Both the position numbers and the translations under genes were made by a program. From assembly GCF_028640845.1 (NCBI RefSeq), contig NC_080540.1, positions 226,656,794-226,720,793 on the forward strand: a stretch of DNA of 64,000 nt, in the 5' to 3' direction. This document shows, piece after piece, positions 34,773 through 44,013 of the stretch. The notes under the pieces were generated by a model. It was not told the DNA's origin, ran no database searches, and saw nothing but the letters and a program-made list of their open reading frames with translations. The DNA is from Ahaetulla prasina (lineage: Eukaryota; Chordata; Lepidosauria; Squamata; Colubridae). The stretch's first letter is position 1. The number at the start of each line of letters is the position of its first letter.

Positions 34773-35107
34773 AAAGAGAAGAAAATTGAGAGAAAGCATC
34801 TTTTACTAACAAAAGGACTTAATTGAGGAAGACAAAGTGACTATTTTTGTGGATTAACAAGCGACATTTTGTTGCCGGGGATTTGTGTATTGGAGAGAAA
34901 AATCGGCTAAAGGAGAAAAAAACAAAACAAAAAAACATTGCATTGCTTCGGCTTTCATGGGAAAAGCTGGAGGAGTGATTGTTTAAACAGCTGCATTATA
35001 ACTTCAAAAAAGGACTGGGGAGGTTAAAGATTTGAATTGGAATGGCTTAAAAAAACATCTGAACTGAAAAGGAAAAAAAAGAGACAATATTTGGATTTGA
35101 ATTTGAA

Positions 35108-35144
35108 CTATCTATCTATCTGTCTATCTGTCTATCTATCTATC
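35108..35144. repeat. (TCTA)n microsatellite with TCTG variants
   Basis: About nine tetranucleotide units immediately upstream of the CR1-type fragment. Confidence 0.9.
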
Positions 35145-35254
35145 CCAGCAAATGCTCAGTTTTACATATTGGGAAAAAGAACTCTAACAATAAGTACAAG
35201 CTTGATGGACATTACCTTACAGATGACCCCCACCCTGTTAAAGACCTTGGAGTT

Positions 35255-35311
35255 TTATTTATTTATTTATTTATTTATTCGTATTTTTATACCGCCCTAT
35301 CTCCCTAGGGA
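35255..35311 (-). mobile_element. tail-only L2-type insertion, ~57 bp
   Basis: (TTTA)n, then on the reverse strand an L2-type hairpin tail (CCGCCC is visible at about 35292). It interrupts the CR1 coding phrase between 'VKDLGVL' and 'ISNDLSAK'. It is therefore a retroposed LINE (or L2-tailed SINE) end truncated to little more than its recognition hairpin. Confidence 0.7.
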
Positions 35312-35646
35312 CTCATATCAAATGACCTAAGTGCCAAAGCCCAATGCAACTACATAGCAAAAAAGGCTCTAAGAGTTGTAAACCTAATTTTACGCAGCTT
35401 CTTTTCCAAAAACTCTACACTACTAACCAGAGCATACAAAACATTTGCTAGACCTATTCTTGAATACAGCTCACCTGTCTGGAACCCATACCACATCTCA
35501 AACATTAATACAATTGAACACGTCCAGAAATATTTTACAAGAAGAGTTCTCCGCTCCTCTGAAAACAACAAAATACCTTATGCCACCAGACTTGAAATCC
35601 TGGGATTAGAAAACTTAGAATTCCGCCGACTCCGACAAGACCTGTG

Positions 35647-35777
35647 TTATTGCGATTGAAGCTGAAGTAGTCTTTTACAGGAAGGATATTGCAATAGATG
35701 ATTCTGTGTGTTAAACACAGAATCATCTATTGCAATATCCTTCCTGTAAAAGACTACTTCAGCTTCAATCGCAATAA
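35647..35777. repeat. perfect 63-bp inverted repeat with 5-nt spacer
   Basis: Left arm 35647-35709 and right arm 35715-35777 are exact reverse complements around the spacer gttaa. The right arm is the normal CR1 coding orientation; the left arm is an inverted copy of it. Confidence 0.97.
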
Positions 35778-36005
35778 TACAAGACCAAACAATAGATTCA
35801 AACTTAATGTTAACCGCTTCAATCTTGATTGCAGAAAATATGACTTCTGTAACAGAGTTGTTAACGCTTGGAACTCACTACCTGACTCTGTAGTCTCTTC
35901 TCAAAATCCCAAATCCCTTGCGTATACTGATATGACAAAATAAATAAAATAAAAAATAAAATATATGTTAAAATAATAAATTTAAAAATCCTTTCTCCTT
36001 AAATT

Positions 36006-36299
36006 GTGAATATGGAGAGTTGGGCGGATAACTATGAGGAACTAAGGGAGATGTTTCAAATGGTGAGAGAATCGTTTAAGGGAAACAAAGAAGCAGAGAT
36101 GTGGTTAAAAAGTAAAAAAGAAAAAGATGAAGAAATTATGAGGAAGAGACAAGAAGAACAAGAATACACTGCTAGAAATGAAATAATTGAAGATAAAAAC
36201 ATAGATGATTATACTGGGATTGACAGTGATGGAATAGAACTGGAGAGGGGGAAGGATATTTCAAAAAAGAAAAGAAAAAAGGAAATGGGAAAAGATTGA
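36006..36299 (+). other. 97-residue Lys/Glu-rich frame in the L1-like element
   Basis: Starts MNMESWADNYEELREMF and becomes very rich in Lys and Glu ('KSKKEKDEEIMRKRQEEQE', ending 'SKKKRKKEMGKD'); it would form a charged helix or coiled coil. I recognise no family. The surrounding 1.2 kb is purine-rich on this strand, which produces such frames by composition alone, so coding status is doubtful. It could be the residue of an ORF1 N-terminal coil. Confidence 0.25.
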
Positions 36300-37220
36300 G
36301 AAGAAAAATTAAATAGTAAAAAAAATAGATGATTACACTGGGATTGGCAGTGACAGATTAAAGAGAAGAGGAGGAAATGGGGGAAAATTGAGGGGGAAAA
36401 CCAAAAGGGTAGAAATTAGAGAAAGGAGATGGAAAGGAAGAAATAAGAAAGAGAAAAAGAAGAAAATAAGAGAATGGGAGAAAGGGAGAAAAGTACTAAG
36501 AAATGGGATTTTGGAGAGACTGAAAGAAAATGGTTAAAAGAAGTAGAAAAATGAGTAGCAGAAAAGAAATTAAAAGAGCTGTAGAAATTTTAAGTAAGAT
36601 GTAATTTAGAAGAAATGTATAGATTATTGTAAAAGGGAAGTAAAAAAAAGGTTGAAATGAAGTGAATGTAAGAAATAAAAAAGAAATATGCTGTTTAATG
36701 CAAAATGAAGTAGTAGATGAAATGTGAAAGATATAATGGGATATATGTTTTATTGTTTGAGAATGTATGGAATGTAAGAGAATTATAGTGGATGGTAAAG
36801 AAATATATTATAAATATGGAAAAGAATAAAGAAATTGATTGAAATTAAGATATAATTCTGAGAAGAAGTAAAAAAAAAGTATATTGTTTAAGAAAAATAG
36901 TCCAGCAGATGAGATATGAAAGACAGTATGGTATATAAATGAAAATAATTGAAACTGAGATGTAAAATGGAATAAAACTGAAATGTTTAGTAAATGATGT
37001 ATTCTACTAGAAGAGAAAAATAATTATTGAATTGTGAATAAGAATTTAAAAATAATAAGAGATGGAAGGTTGTACTAATTAAAAGGTTGTAAGATAAAAA
37101 TGGAATAAGATGAAGACAATGTTAATAATTAAAACATATGAGGGGAATGCTGAGAAATTTACTTGATAAATGGGAAAATTGGGGTTTTCTGGACACCACT
37201 GTAAAAAATATTGAAATGAA

Positions 37221-37475
37221 AATGAATACAGCAATAGAGAGATAAGAAGAAGGAGAGAGATGGAAAGAGGGAAGGAGGGAGAGAGAAAGAAGAAAGGAAA
37301 GAGGAGAGGAAGAAAGGGAGGGGAAATAAGAGTAGGAGAGAAAGTTAGATAGGGAGGAAGAAGGGAGGAAGGGGAAAAAGGAAGGGAAAGTAGAGAATGA
37401 GTAGGAGAGGAGAGGAGAGGAGAAAGTAGGAAGGATAAAAGAAGGGAGGGAGAGGAAGGAGAAGGAGAAGAAAGA
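37221..37475. repeat. polypurine tract (GGA/GAA-rich)
   Basis: Roughly 250 bp almost entirely A and G on the plus strand. The long minus-strand Ser/Phe/Leu/Pro-rich frame (37514-37122) is a consequence. Confidence 0.85.
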
Positions 37476-37823
37476 TTGCTGTAAAATGGAAAAGATGAAA
37501 TGGAAGAAAGACAACCCCGAATATGTTTGAATATATCAGGATAAAAACCGAAATACCTAAAAAATAATAAAAGAGAATAAATATTAGTAAAAATGGAGAA
37601 ATTAGAACTGGAGGGTGAAGGAAGATGTGATTTATATAATTGAGCATGGAAATATTAAGACACATTTAAAATATGGAAAAAGAATACTTTGGCAGAAATT
37701 GAAATAAAATGAAATGTATTTGGATATGTTAAATTGTATAAGATATGATATGGCCAATACTCTGTTCATAAACTATGTATGTGTGAGGGGGGGAATTTAA
37801 AAATCAATAAAAACTTGTTAAAA

Positions 37824-39770
37824 ACAAAACGGACGGAGCTTGGGCCGTTTCCTGAGGATCTTACCCACGGCACGACTGAAGAACTAGTTGCGGCTTGGGA
37901 ACGGGCCGCGGCTGGGGCTTTGGACCGTGTCCCGCCTTTGCGGCCTCTGACCCGGCGCAGATCTCAATTGGCTCCCTGGTTCTCCGGGGAGCTGAGAGAG
38001 ATGAAACGCCGGAGAAGACGCCTAGAGAGTGTTTGGAGGTCCAGCCGTTCCGAGGCTGATCGGACACTAGTGAGGTCCTTTACTAGGACCTACCTAGTGG
38101 CAATGAGGGAGGCGAAACGTTCCTACGTTTCCACCCTCATTGCATCGGCAGATAACCGCCTGTTTCGAGTGACCCATTCCCTCCTTCAACAGGAGGGACG
38201 GGATGACCCCCTGCAGGGACGAGCTGAGGAGTTTAACGGTTATCTATACGATAAAATCGTTCAGCTTCGTGATGGCTTGGATCATGATTGCGATGATTCA
38301 GCCGAGGCGGCAGAGACTCGTCTTGTTGAGGTTATTTGGGATGAGTTTGAGTCTGTGGCTCTCGAGGACGTGGACAGGTTGCTGGGGAGGTTGAATGCAA
38401 CTACGTGTTTACTGGACCCGTGCCCTTCCTGGTTAGTACTGGCTGCTCAGGAAGTGACACGAGGCTGGCTCCAGGGGATTATAAATGCTTCTTTGGTTGA
38501 AGGTTTTCCCACCGCCTTGAAGGAGGCGGTGGTGAGACCTCCTGAAGAAGCCTTCCTGGACCCAGCTATTTTGGGTAATTATCATCCAGTCTCCAACCTT
38601 CGCTTTTAGCGAAGGTTGTAGAGAGTGGTTACATGGCAGCTTCCCGGCACCTGGAGGAAGCTGTCTATCTAGACCTGCTCCAGTCCGGCTTCGACCCGGT
38701 TACAGCACGGAGACGGCTTTGGTCGCGTTGGTAGATGACCTCTGGAGGGCCAGGGACAGGGTTGTTCCTCTGCCTTGGTCCTATTAGACCTCTCAGCGGC
38801 TTTTGATACCATCGACCATGGTATCTTGCTGCGCAGGTTGGAGGGTTGGGAGTGGGAGGCACCGTTTATCGGTGGTTCTCCTCCTATCTCTCCGACCGGT
38901 CGCAGACGGTGTTGACAGGGGGCAGAGGTCGCCTCGAGGTGCCTCACTTGTGGGGTACCGCAGGGGTCGATTCTCTCGCCACCCTGTTCAACATCTACAT
39001 GAAGCCGCTGGGTGAGGTCATCAGTGGTTTCGGGTGAGTTATCATCTGTACGCTGATGATACTCAGCTGTACTTTTCCACCCCGGACCACCCCAACGAAG
39101 CGGTCAAGTGCTGTCCCGTGCCTGGAAGCCGACGGGTCTGGATGGGGAGAAACAGACTCAAGCTCAATCCTCCAAGACGGAGTGGCTGTGGATGCCGGCA
39201 CCCCGGTACAGTCAGATGCATCCGCAGCTGTCTGTTGGGGGCGAGTTAGTGGCCCCAAAGGAGGTGGGTCGCAACTTGGGGGTGCTCCTGGATTGTCGGC
39301 TGTCCCTTGGTGGACATCTGGCGGCCGTCACCAGGAGGGCCTTTACCAAGTTCGCTTGGTTCGCCAGTTGCGCCCCTTCCTTGACCGGGATGCCTTATGC
39401 ACGGTCACCACGCCTGGTTACGTCTCGGCTGGATTATTGCAATGCTCTCTACATGGGGCTGCCCTTGAGGTGCACCCGGAGGCTGCAGTTAGTCCAGAAT
39501 GCAGCTGCGCGAGTGGTAACGGGAGCCGTTCGTGGCTCCCATGTAACACCACTGCTCCGTAGTCTGCACTGGCTTCCTGTAGTCTTTCGGGTGCGCTTCA
39601 AGATTCAGGGCCTTCTCAGGGTGCCGTTCGCCAAACAATGTCGGCTGGCGGCCCCCAGGAGTAGGGCCTTCTCTGGAACGAACTCCCCCCTGGCTTACGT
39701 CAAGTGCCTGATCTTCGGACCTTTCGTCGTGAGCTTAAAACATATTTATTCATTCAAGCAGGACTGGCAT
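37824..39770 (+). pseudogene. L2 ORF2 (linker and RT), multiply disrupted
   Basis: A frame of about 260 residues first gives the post-endonuclease linker: 'RTELGPFPEDLTHGTT', 'QLAPWFSGELREMKRRRRR', 'RLVEVIWDEFESVALEDV'. The RT entry follows ('GNYHPVSNLRF', then a stop). Further blocks need several frame changes: '[16 protein letters not shown]' (motif A), '[16 protein letters not shown]', 'LFNIYMKPLGEVISGFG', 'PLRCTRRLQLVQNAAARVV' and 'PLLRSLHWLPVVFRVRFKI'. The motif B 'GTPQGSILSP' equivalent is damaged near 38955. Clearly dead, but only moderately diverged. Confidence 0.9.
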
Positions 39771-39979
39771 AAATAGTTGTTTTAAATTGGGGTTTTAATA
39801 ATATTTTAAATTTTTAAATGTTTTAATAATCGGCCGCACAGTAATAGTTCTTTTTAAATTCTTTTAATTGTATATATTCTGTGTTTTATTTTGGCTGTAC
39901 ACCGCCCTGAGTCCTTCGGGAGAAGGGCGGTATAGAAATTTAATAAAATAAATAAATAAATAAATAAATAAATAAAAAA
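37824..39979 (+). mobile_element. L2-clade LINE, 5'-truncated, ~2.15 kb
   Basis: Runs from a point just after the endonuclease region to the L2 3' UTR, hairpin tail (about 39901-39931) and (AAAT)n end (39941-39976). It begins directly in the A-rich end of the L1-like element. An 'aaaaacaaaa' repeat at both edges (about 37813-37823 and 39975-39984) is a plausible target duplication. Small internal deletions relative to the copy at 21335 occur near 39606 and 39676. Confidence 0.85.
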
Positions 39980-40007
39980 CAAAAGGTTGAGCGCCCATGC
40001 TTTAAAT

Positions 40008-40524
40008 CAGTGGTAGTAAACCTGGTCCCTATTGCCCACTAGTGGGCGTTCCAGCTTTCATGGTGGGCGGTAGGGTTTTGTCCGATACTGAAGCACTTTC
40101 CTTTTTTTTAATTTAATTGACTTTTAAAAAAAATTTCATAGCATTATTTAAAAACATTTTCATTAGGTTTTCATAAAATTCCCCATGACAATTTAAATTT
40201 CTGAAAATATACTATTTGTATCGCCCACGCATAAGTTTAGTTCACGTTAAGTAAGTGAAACTAAATGGCGCTATAGTGCGACTGCAAACAAAAGAGCCTC
40301 ATCCCAGAATAGCTTGTGCATCTCCCCCCACACCACCCAGCTGTAACAGACAAGCAGAGCTGGTAGCCGGCGCCCCCCCCCAAACCCAATCCACGATGCG
40401 CGAGAGGCATGCGCAGACGACGATACACGGTGCATTACTGTGGAACTGGTGGGTGGTTAGAAAATTTTACTACTAACAGAGATACAAAAGTGGGTGGTAG
40501 GTATAAAAAGGTTGACTACCCCTG
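40008..40524. mobile_element. hAT-type non-autonomous transposon, 517 bp
   Basis: Left end CAGTGGTAGTAAACCTGG, right end GGTTGACTACCCCTG, inverted. The 8-bp duplication ctttaaat is perfect (40000-40007 and 40525-40532). Its left target copy also serves as the right target copy of the hAT at 34101-39999, so it inserted exactly at that element's edge. Internal 'cccactagtgggcg' palindrome. No transposase. Confidence 0.92.
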
Positions 40525-40532
40525 CTTTAAAT

Positions 40533-42800
40533 CATTCTATTACTCCTTTTAAGAGTTCTTTTCATCCTAAATTCAGTATTGATCTGTATACAAAAGCATC
40601 AAGATACATTTAATCTGCATGCAGCTACATACACATTGCTAATTTGTGATTAAGTTTGTACATGATGTTTCATGTTATGTGCATCTTTTACAATTAATTA
40701 TTTCCAAGCTTCCCTATTGAATAATGTATATGTCTTATGTATAGCAACTAAGCAGGTTAACAAACTACATATACAAAAAATTTGTTGTTTATTGTCGCCT
40801 TACACAGATCCACCAATTTGGCTTCCTGGAAGTATACGGTGTTTTTCAGAGGTCATGCTTGTTGACCATTGCCTGTTATCCTAAAATAGGCCTTGTCACT
40901 ACAGTAGCTTTACAGAAAAAGTTATATAAATAAGCTGACTGCTCTTTTTAGTAAGGTTTTTCAACCTTTAAAAAAGTAGAAAGCTTCATTCTGAGAGTTT
41001 AAGCTGTACATTCTACAAGAAAAGTACAAAGAGAATTATTTTGAATTCCTCCACTTTCAGCTGCCAGAAATATATAATTGTTAAATCCACATTTTCTACT
41101 TTGCTCCTCTTGATACCTGATCACATTCTTGTTTTCCATAGTCCTAACTCCTTCTTAAATTCAGAATTGATTTTTCTTCCATGCTATTTCTAGCCCCAAT
41201 CCTAAAAGTTAATGTACAAGGAGCAGCAATACTTTATCTTTTAAAAAGATTTTGGGAAGAGAAGCCACATAAAGTATTCAAACTTTTTTTCCAGTGATAT
41301 CAATTTTACAGTCAGACAAAAATGTCACTTATGGCTCTAAAGAGGGAAAATACTATTCTGTATACTGAGTAAAATAAACAATTTTAAATCATCTCCAATA
41401 AAATATTATAGAAGCATAATTCTATCTTTGAAAATAACTGGATGACTTCTTTCTCTGAGAAATGGCACAATCCTATACTGAGAAACGTAATAGGGTTCAG
41501 CAGAGTTTAAGGATTGCAGATTCTGAGTTCTTGTAATATGTCTTAATTTATATTTATTCATTGAGTTACAATGGCTAAAATGTTAACTATTTACTATTTA
41601 TTTAGATTTAATAGGCCACTTCAAGTTGCAGGCAATGCTAAAGGGCAAACATTCCAGTACTATAAACTATACAAGTTATAACCAAATTTGTTTTTCTAAA
41701 TCTTTTAGATTTGCATGACTTAGTGTCAATCTTGCTAGTTGGTCCAGATAAGCATGCCCAAATGAAATTATTCTATTATATTTTAAGGTCACATTAACAA
41801 AACCTTGCAATTATAAAAATACATTTCTCCCCTGTCTCCCATTGACATTCCCACATACCAGTACTCACGTACATACACCTGATTGTCATCTCATTGATTG
41901 AAACACCTGACTGTAATTTCTCCTTCAAGAAAATTGAAAACTGAGAGGCTATGGTATGGTAGACAAAATCTACACTGCAGGATTGCAGGAACTAGAAGTA
42001 TAAATGAAATAATTTAAATACTAGAATATGAAATGTTATTAATTTTATTTTTATAACGCCATAAGGAAAAATGAACTCAGAAAAAGCTATAATTTGAATA
42101 CTGAATTTCAAATAAACACATACTAAAATTTCATTGCCAACTATGCTTTGGTATAGCCCCTGAACGTAAGTCAGTTCTATCATTTTTACTATGCAGACTG
42201 AATTGACCTTAATCAAATGTATATTTTTCCTTAAACTTCAACACTGCCACTAAAAACTATTGATAATCAGCCTTGTTCAGCCATACTAAATTACATTATT
42301 TCCCTTTCCTTTTCAGGGAAAGAGGGAGGGGGGAAGGAGGAAGGGAGTAGGGAACCTAGCCATTTAAAATACTGCAAACAAGTTTTTAAACCACAATCCT
42401 CTCCAATAAAACTTTGCAATTAAAAATACTGGCAATAATTTTTAAATTAATAGTTTGTCAAATTAAAAGACTATAGTCTGGAACTTGTAAGTAAAGTAAC
42501 CATTTTTGCCTTGAAAACAAAAACTATATAGCTCTATGCCACATCACTTACAAAGCAAGAGGGCCTTGAATCTTTAAGAAAAAATTTCCAAATGCTAAAG
42601 ATCCAAATAAGAAGAATTCTGTGATGGAACATGGCTTTGGATCTGGCTTATTTCATTTGCACTGCATTTAATACTGCTTGCAAAAAAATAATACCGTCTC
42701 AAAATGTTTAATTGAAATGGGTTCTCACTAAAAAGGGAGCAACCCTTGCACAGTTCATACATATCATACTGAAGGAGGCAAACTCTGCAGTTTATGCCCC
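40533..42800. other. 2.3 kb AT-rich sequence, nothing recognised
   Basis: The longest repeat-poor stretch besides 61.3-63.6 kb. No exon-like frame, RNA gene or element terminus was recognised. Confidence 0.55.
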
Positions 42801-42805
42801 AAATA

Positions 42806-43022
42806 TGCTTTTTTCAAAAGGCAACTGGACTTTCTTGTTTTTCTTTGAAGGTATTTCGCTTCTCATCCAAGAAGCTTCTTCAGCTCTGACTAGGTGGTGG
42901 GGAAGAAGCTTCTTAGATGAGAAGCGAAATGTCTTCAAAGAAAAACAAGAACGTCTAGTTGCCTCTTTAAAAAAGCACCTTTGCGACAACCATGACCTGG
43001 ATGACTGAGAATCTCTACAGAC
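42806..43022. repeat. fold-back repeat, possibly Penelope terminus
   Basis: A left arm with 'caaaaggcaactggac', 'tttctttgaaggtatttcgc' and 'ttctcatccaagaagcttc' is followed by its inverted counterpart 'gaagcttcttagatgagaag', 'cgaaatgtcttcaaagaaa' and 'gtctagttgcctc'. The right side continues 'caaccatgacctggatgac'. The fold-back at 11529 has the same organisation. It contains a GATGAG-AAG-CGAAA core discussed among the findings. Confidence 0.65.
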
Positions 43023-43139
43023 ATTTATGCACATGCCAAACTTTAACTTCTGGGAACTGTGGGTAGGAAGCTATGACTTCTCTTACTAGTAAAAGAACTG
43101 GTGGTGAGTAACTTTGGAATGAAAAATATATCTGAGGGG

Positions 43140-43472
43140 TCTTTGGTGCTCTCTGAGCTTGTTTGTTTTCTTGCAGCCATTTCATTACCCAAACTAGGTA
43201 ATATCATCAGTGCCAGAACCAAAGAAACACCAGAGCCTGAATGGGTGTTCAACATATCCAGCCCCCCACTATACACTGCAGAACACAGGATCCTACAAAA
43301 AGGACTCAACTATAATACAGGTGATGCCAATCACCTAGAATTTTTTCCAGCCCTAGAAGGGGCACTTAAAACCACTAAACTCACCACAAGTCCAAGAAAA
43401 CATTAGACAAAGCGTCATTCCAGACTAACGAAACATCTGCAAGAAAACAAGAAAGCTCGGAGAGCACCAAGG
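43140..43472 (+). mobile_element. Penelope-like element fragment with inverted ends
   Basis: An inverted pair of about 47 bp (43140-43187, 'tttggtgctctctgagctt' onward, and 43426-43472 on the reverse strand) encloses a piece of Penelope-like coding sequence. PLE terminal repeats can be arranged in inverse orientation, which this matches. The element is very incomplete: most of RT and the GIY-YIG endonuclease are absent. Confidence 0.65.
43240..43425 (+). pseudogene. Penelope-like ORF, N-terminal RT-flanking block
   Basis: The translation 'EHRILQKGLNYNTGDANH', then 'LEFFPALEGALKTTKL', followed in another frame by 'RQSVIP', matches the conserved 'LL.KGLNF.....EFL..LE..L......IRQSVIP' block before the PLE RT core as I know it. 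Stops follow at once. It is a short fossil; the family is inferred from this block alone. Confidence 0.6.
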
Positions 43473-43536
43473 ACTTGTCATGTCAACCCAGAGCCACAAA
43501 TATTCTCCTTTATTATTCTTAGAAGTCAATCTGTAT

Positions 43537-43963
43537 CAGGGGTGAAATGCTCCCGGTTCGGAACGGATCAGCTGATCCGGTAGCAATGGTGGCGGGTGGT
43601 TCGGAGAACCAGTAGTAAAAATCCCTGGGCGCCCCCACCCATGCCCACCCAATCACCCAGTCGCCCACTTGCCCGCTTGCCGCTTCTTTTAAGAAACGCT
43701 TTTAAAAGGTTAAAAAAAGGCTCTGACGATCACAGCTGAGGCGCATTTGGCGGAACAGGTTGTAAAAAATGCTTTTAAAAGTAAAAAAAAAGATCACACA
43801 CCACAGCTGATCACCCCCCCACGCACTGTTCTATTACCCCATGCCTCCTTTTGGCGTACACTGCGCACACGCACCTCGCATGTGGTGCACACAGCGCATG
43901 CGCATACACAGCACGCATGCATAGCCAGCGAACTGGTAGTAAACCGGTTCAGATTTCACCCTG
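43537..43963. mobile_element. hAT-type non-autonomous transposon, 427 bp
   Basis: Left end CAGGGGTGAAATGC, right end AGATTTCACCCTG. Candidate 8-bp repeats atctgtat (43529-43536) and acctgtat (43964-43971) differ at one base. Same family as 4394-5330. The GC-rich interior has 'accggttc' phrases. No coding capacity. Confidence 0.85.
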
Positions 43964-44013
43964 ACCTGTATTGATACCTGTATTAGGACTTCAGTTGTCA
44001 AAAACACCTTTCG

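Larger units (their letters stand above)
35144..35955 (+). pseudogene. CR1/L3-type LINE 3' fragment with nested events
   Basis: Same family as 29995-31466, opposite strand. RT C-terminal pieces are 'YKLDGHYLTDD', 'VKDLGVL', 'NYIAKKALRVVNLILRSFF', 'TFARPILEYSSPVWNPYHI', 'VQKYFTRRVLRSSENNKIP', then past a hairpin 'YFSFNRNNTRPNNRFKLNV', 'YDFCNRVVNAWNSLPDSVV' and 'SSQNPKSL'. The 3' end 'tatgacaaaataaataaa' follows abruptly, so most of the 3' UTR is deleted. Two internal oddities are an L2 tail insertion (35255-35311) and a 63-bp inverted duplication (35647-35777). Confidence 0.85.
34279..37823 (+). mobile_element. L1-like non-autonomous retroelement (novel or unnamed)
   Basis: The 16-bp repeat caaaaggttgagcgcc at 34263-34278 reappears at 39980-39995, after the element and a later L2. 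The 5' part (34279 to about 34560) is GC-rich and UTR-like. The 3' part is strongly purine-rich and ends 'atcaataaaaacttgtt' plus A-rich sequence, very like the 3' end of the ORF1-only L1 at 45800 ('ccaataaaaactttttgg'). A CR1 fragment occupies 35144-35955. Without it the element is about 2.7 kb. No ORF1 RRM or ORF2 was recognised. Best reading: an L1-mobilised element lacking its own enzymes. Confidence 0.6.
34101..39999. mobile_element. hAT-type element split by a 5.7 kb nested insertion
   Basis: The left end CAGGTGTGTCCAACCTG at 34101 and the right end GGTTGAGCGCCCATG ending at 39999 form inverted hAT termini. The 8-bp repeats are ttttaaat (34093-34100) and ctttaaat (40000-40007). Its own sequence amounts to only about 180 bp (34101-34278 and 39996-39999 plus the duplicated 16 bp); everything between is inserted. 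Confidence 0.8.

Noticed and set aside
36006..36299. Novel host microprotein
   Set aside because: Lies inside a TSD-flanked retroelement and in a purine-biased tract that generates Lys/Glu frames.
37122..37665. Ser/Phe/Pro-rich 130-codon minus-strand frame
   Set aside because: Antisense of the polypurine tract.
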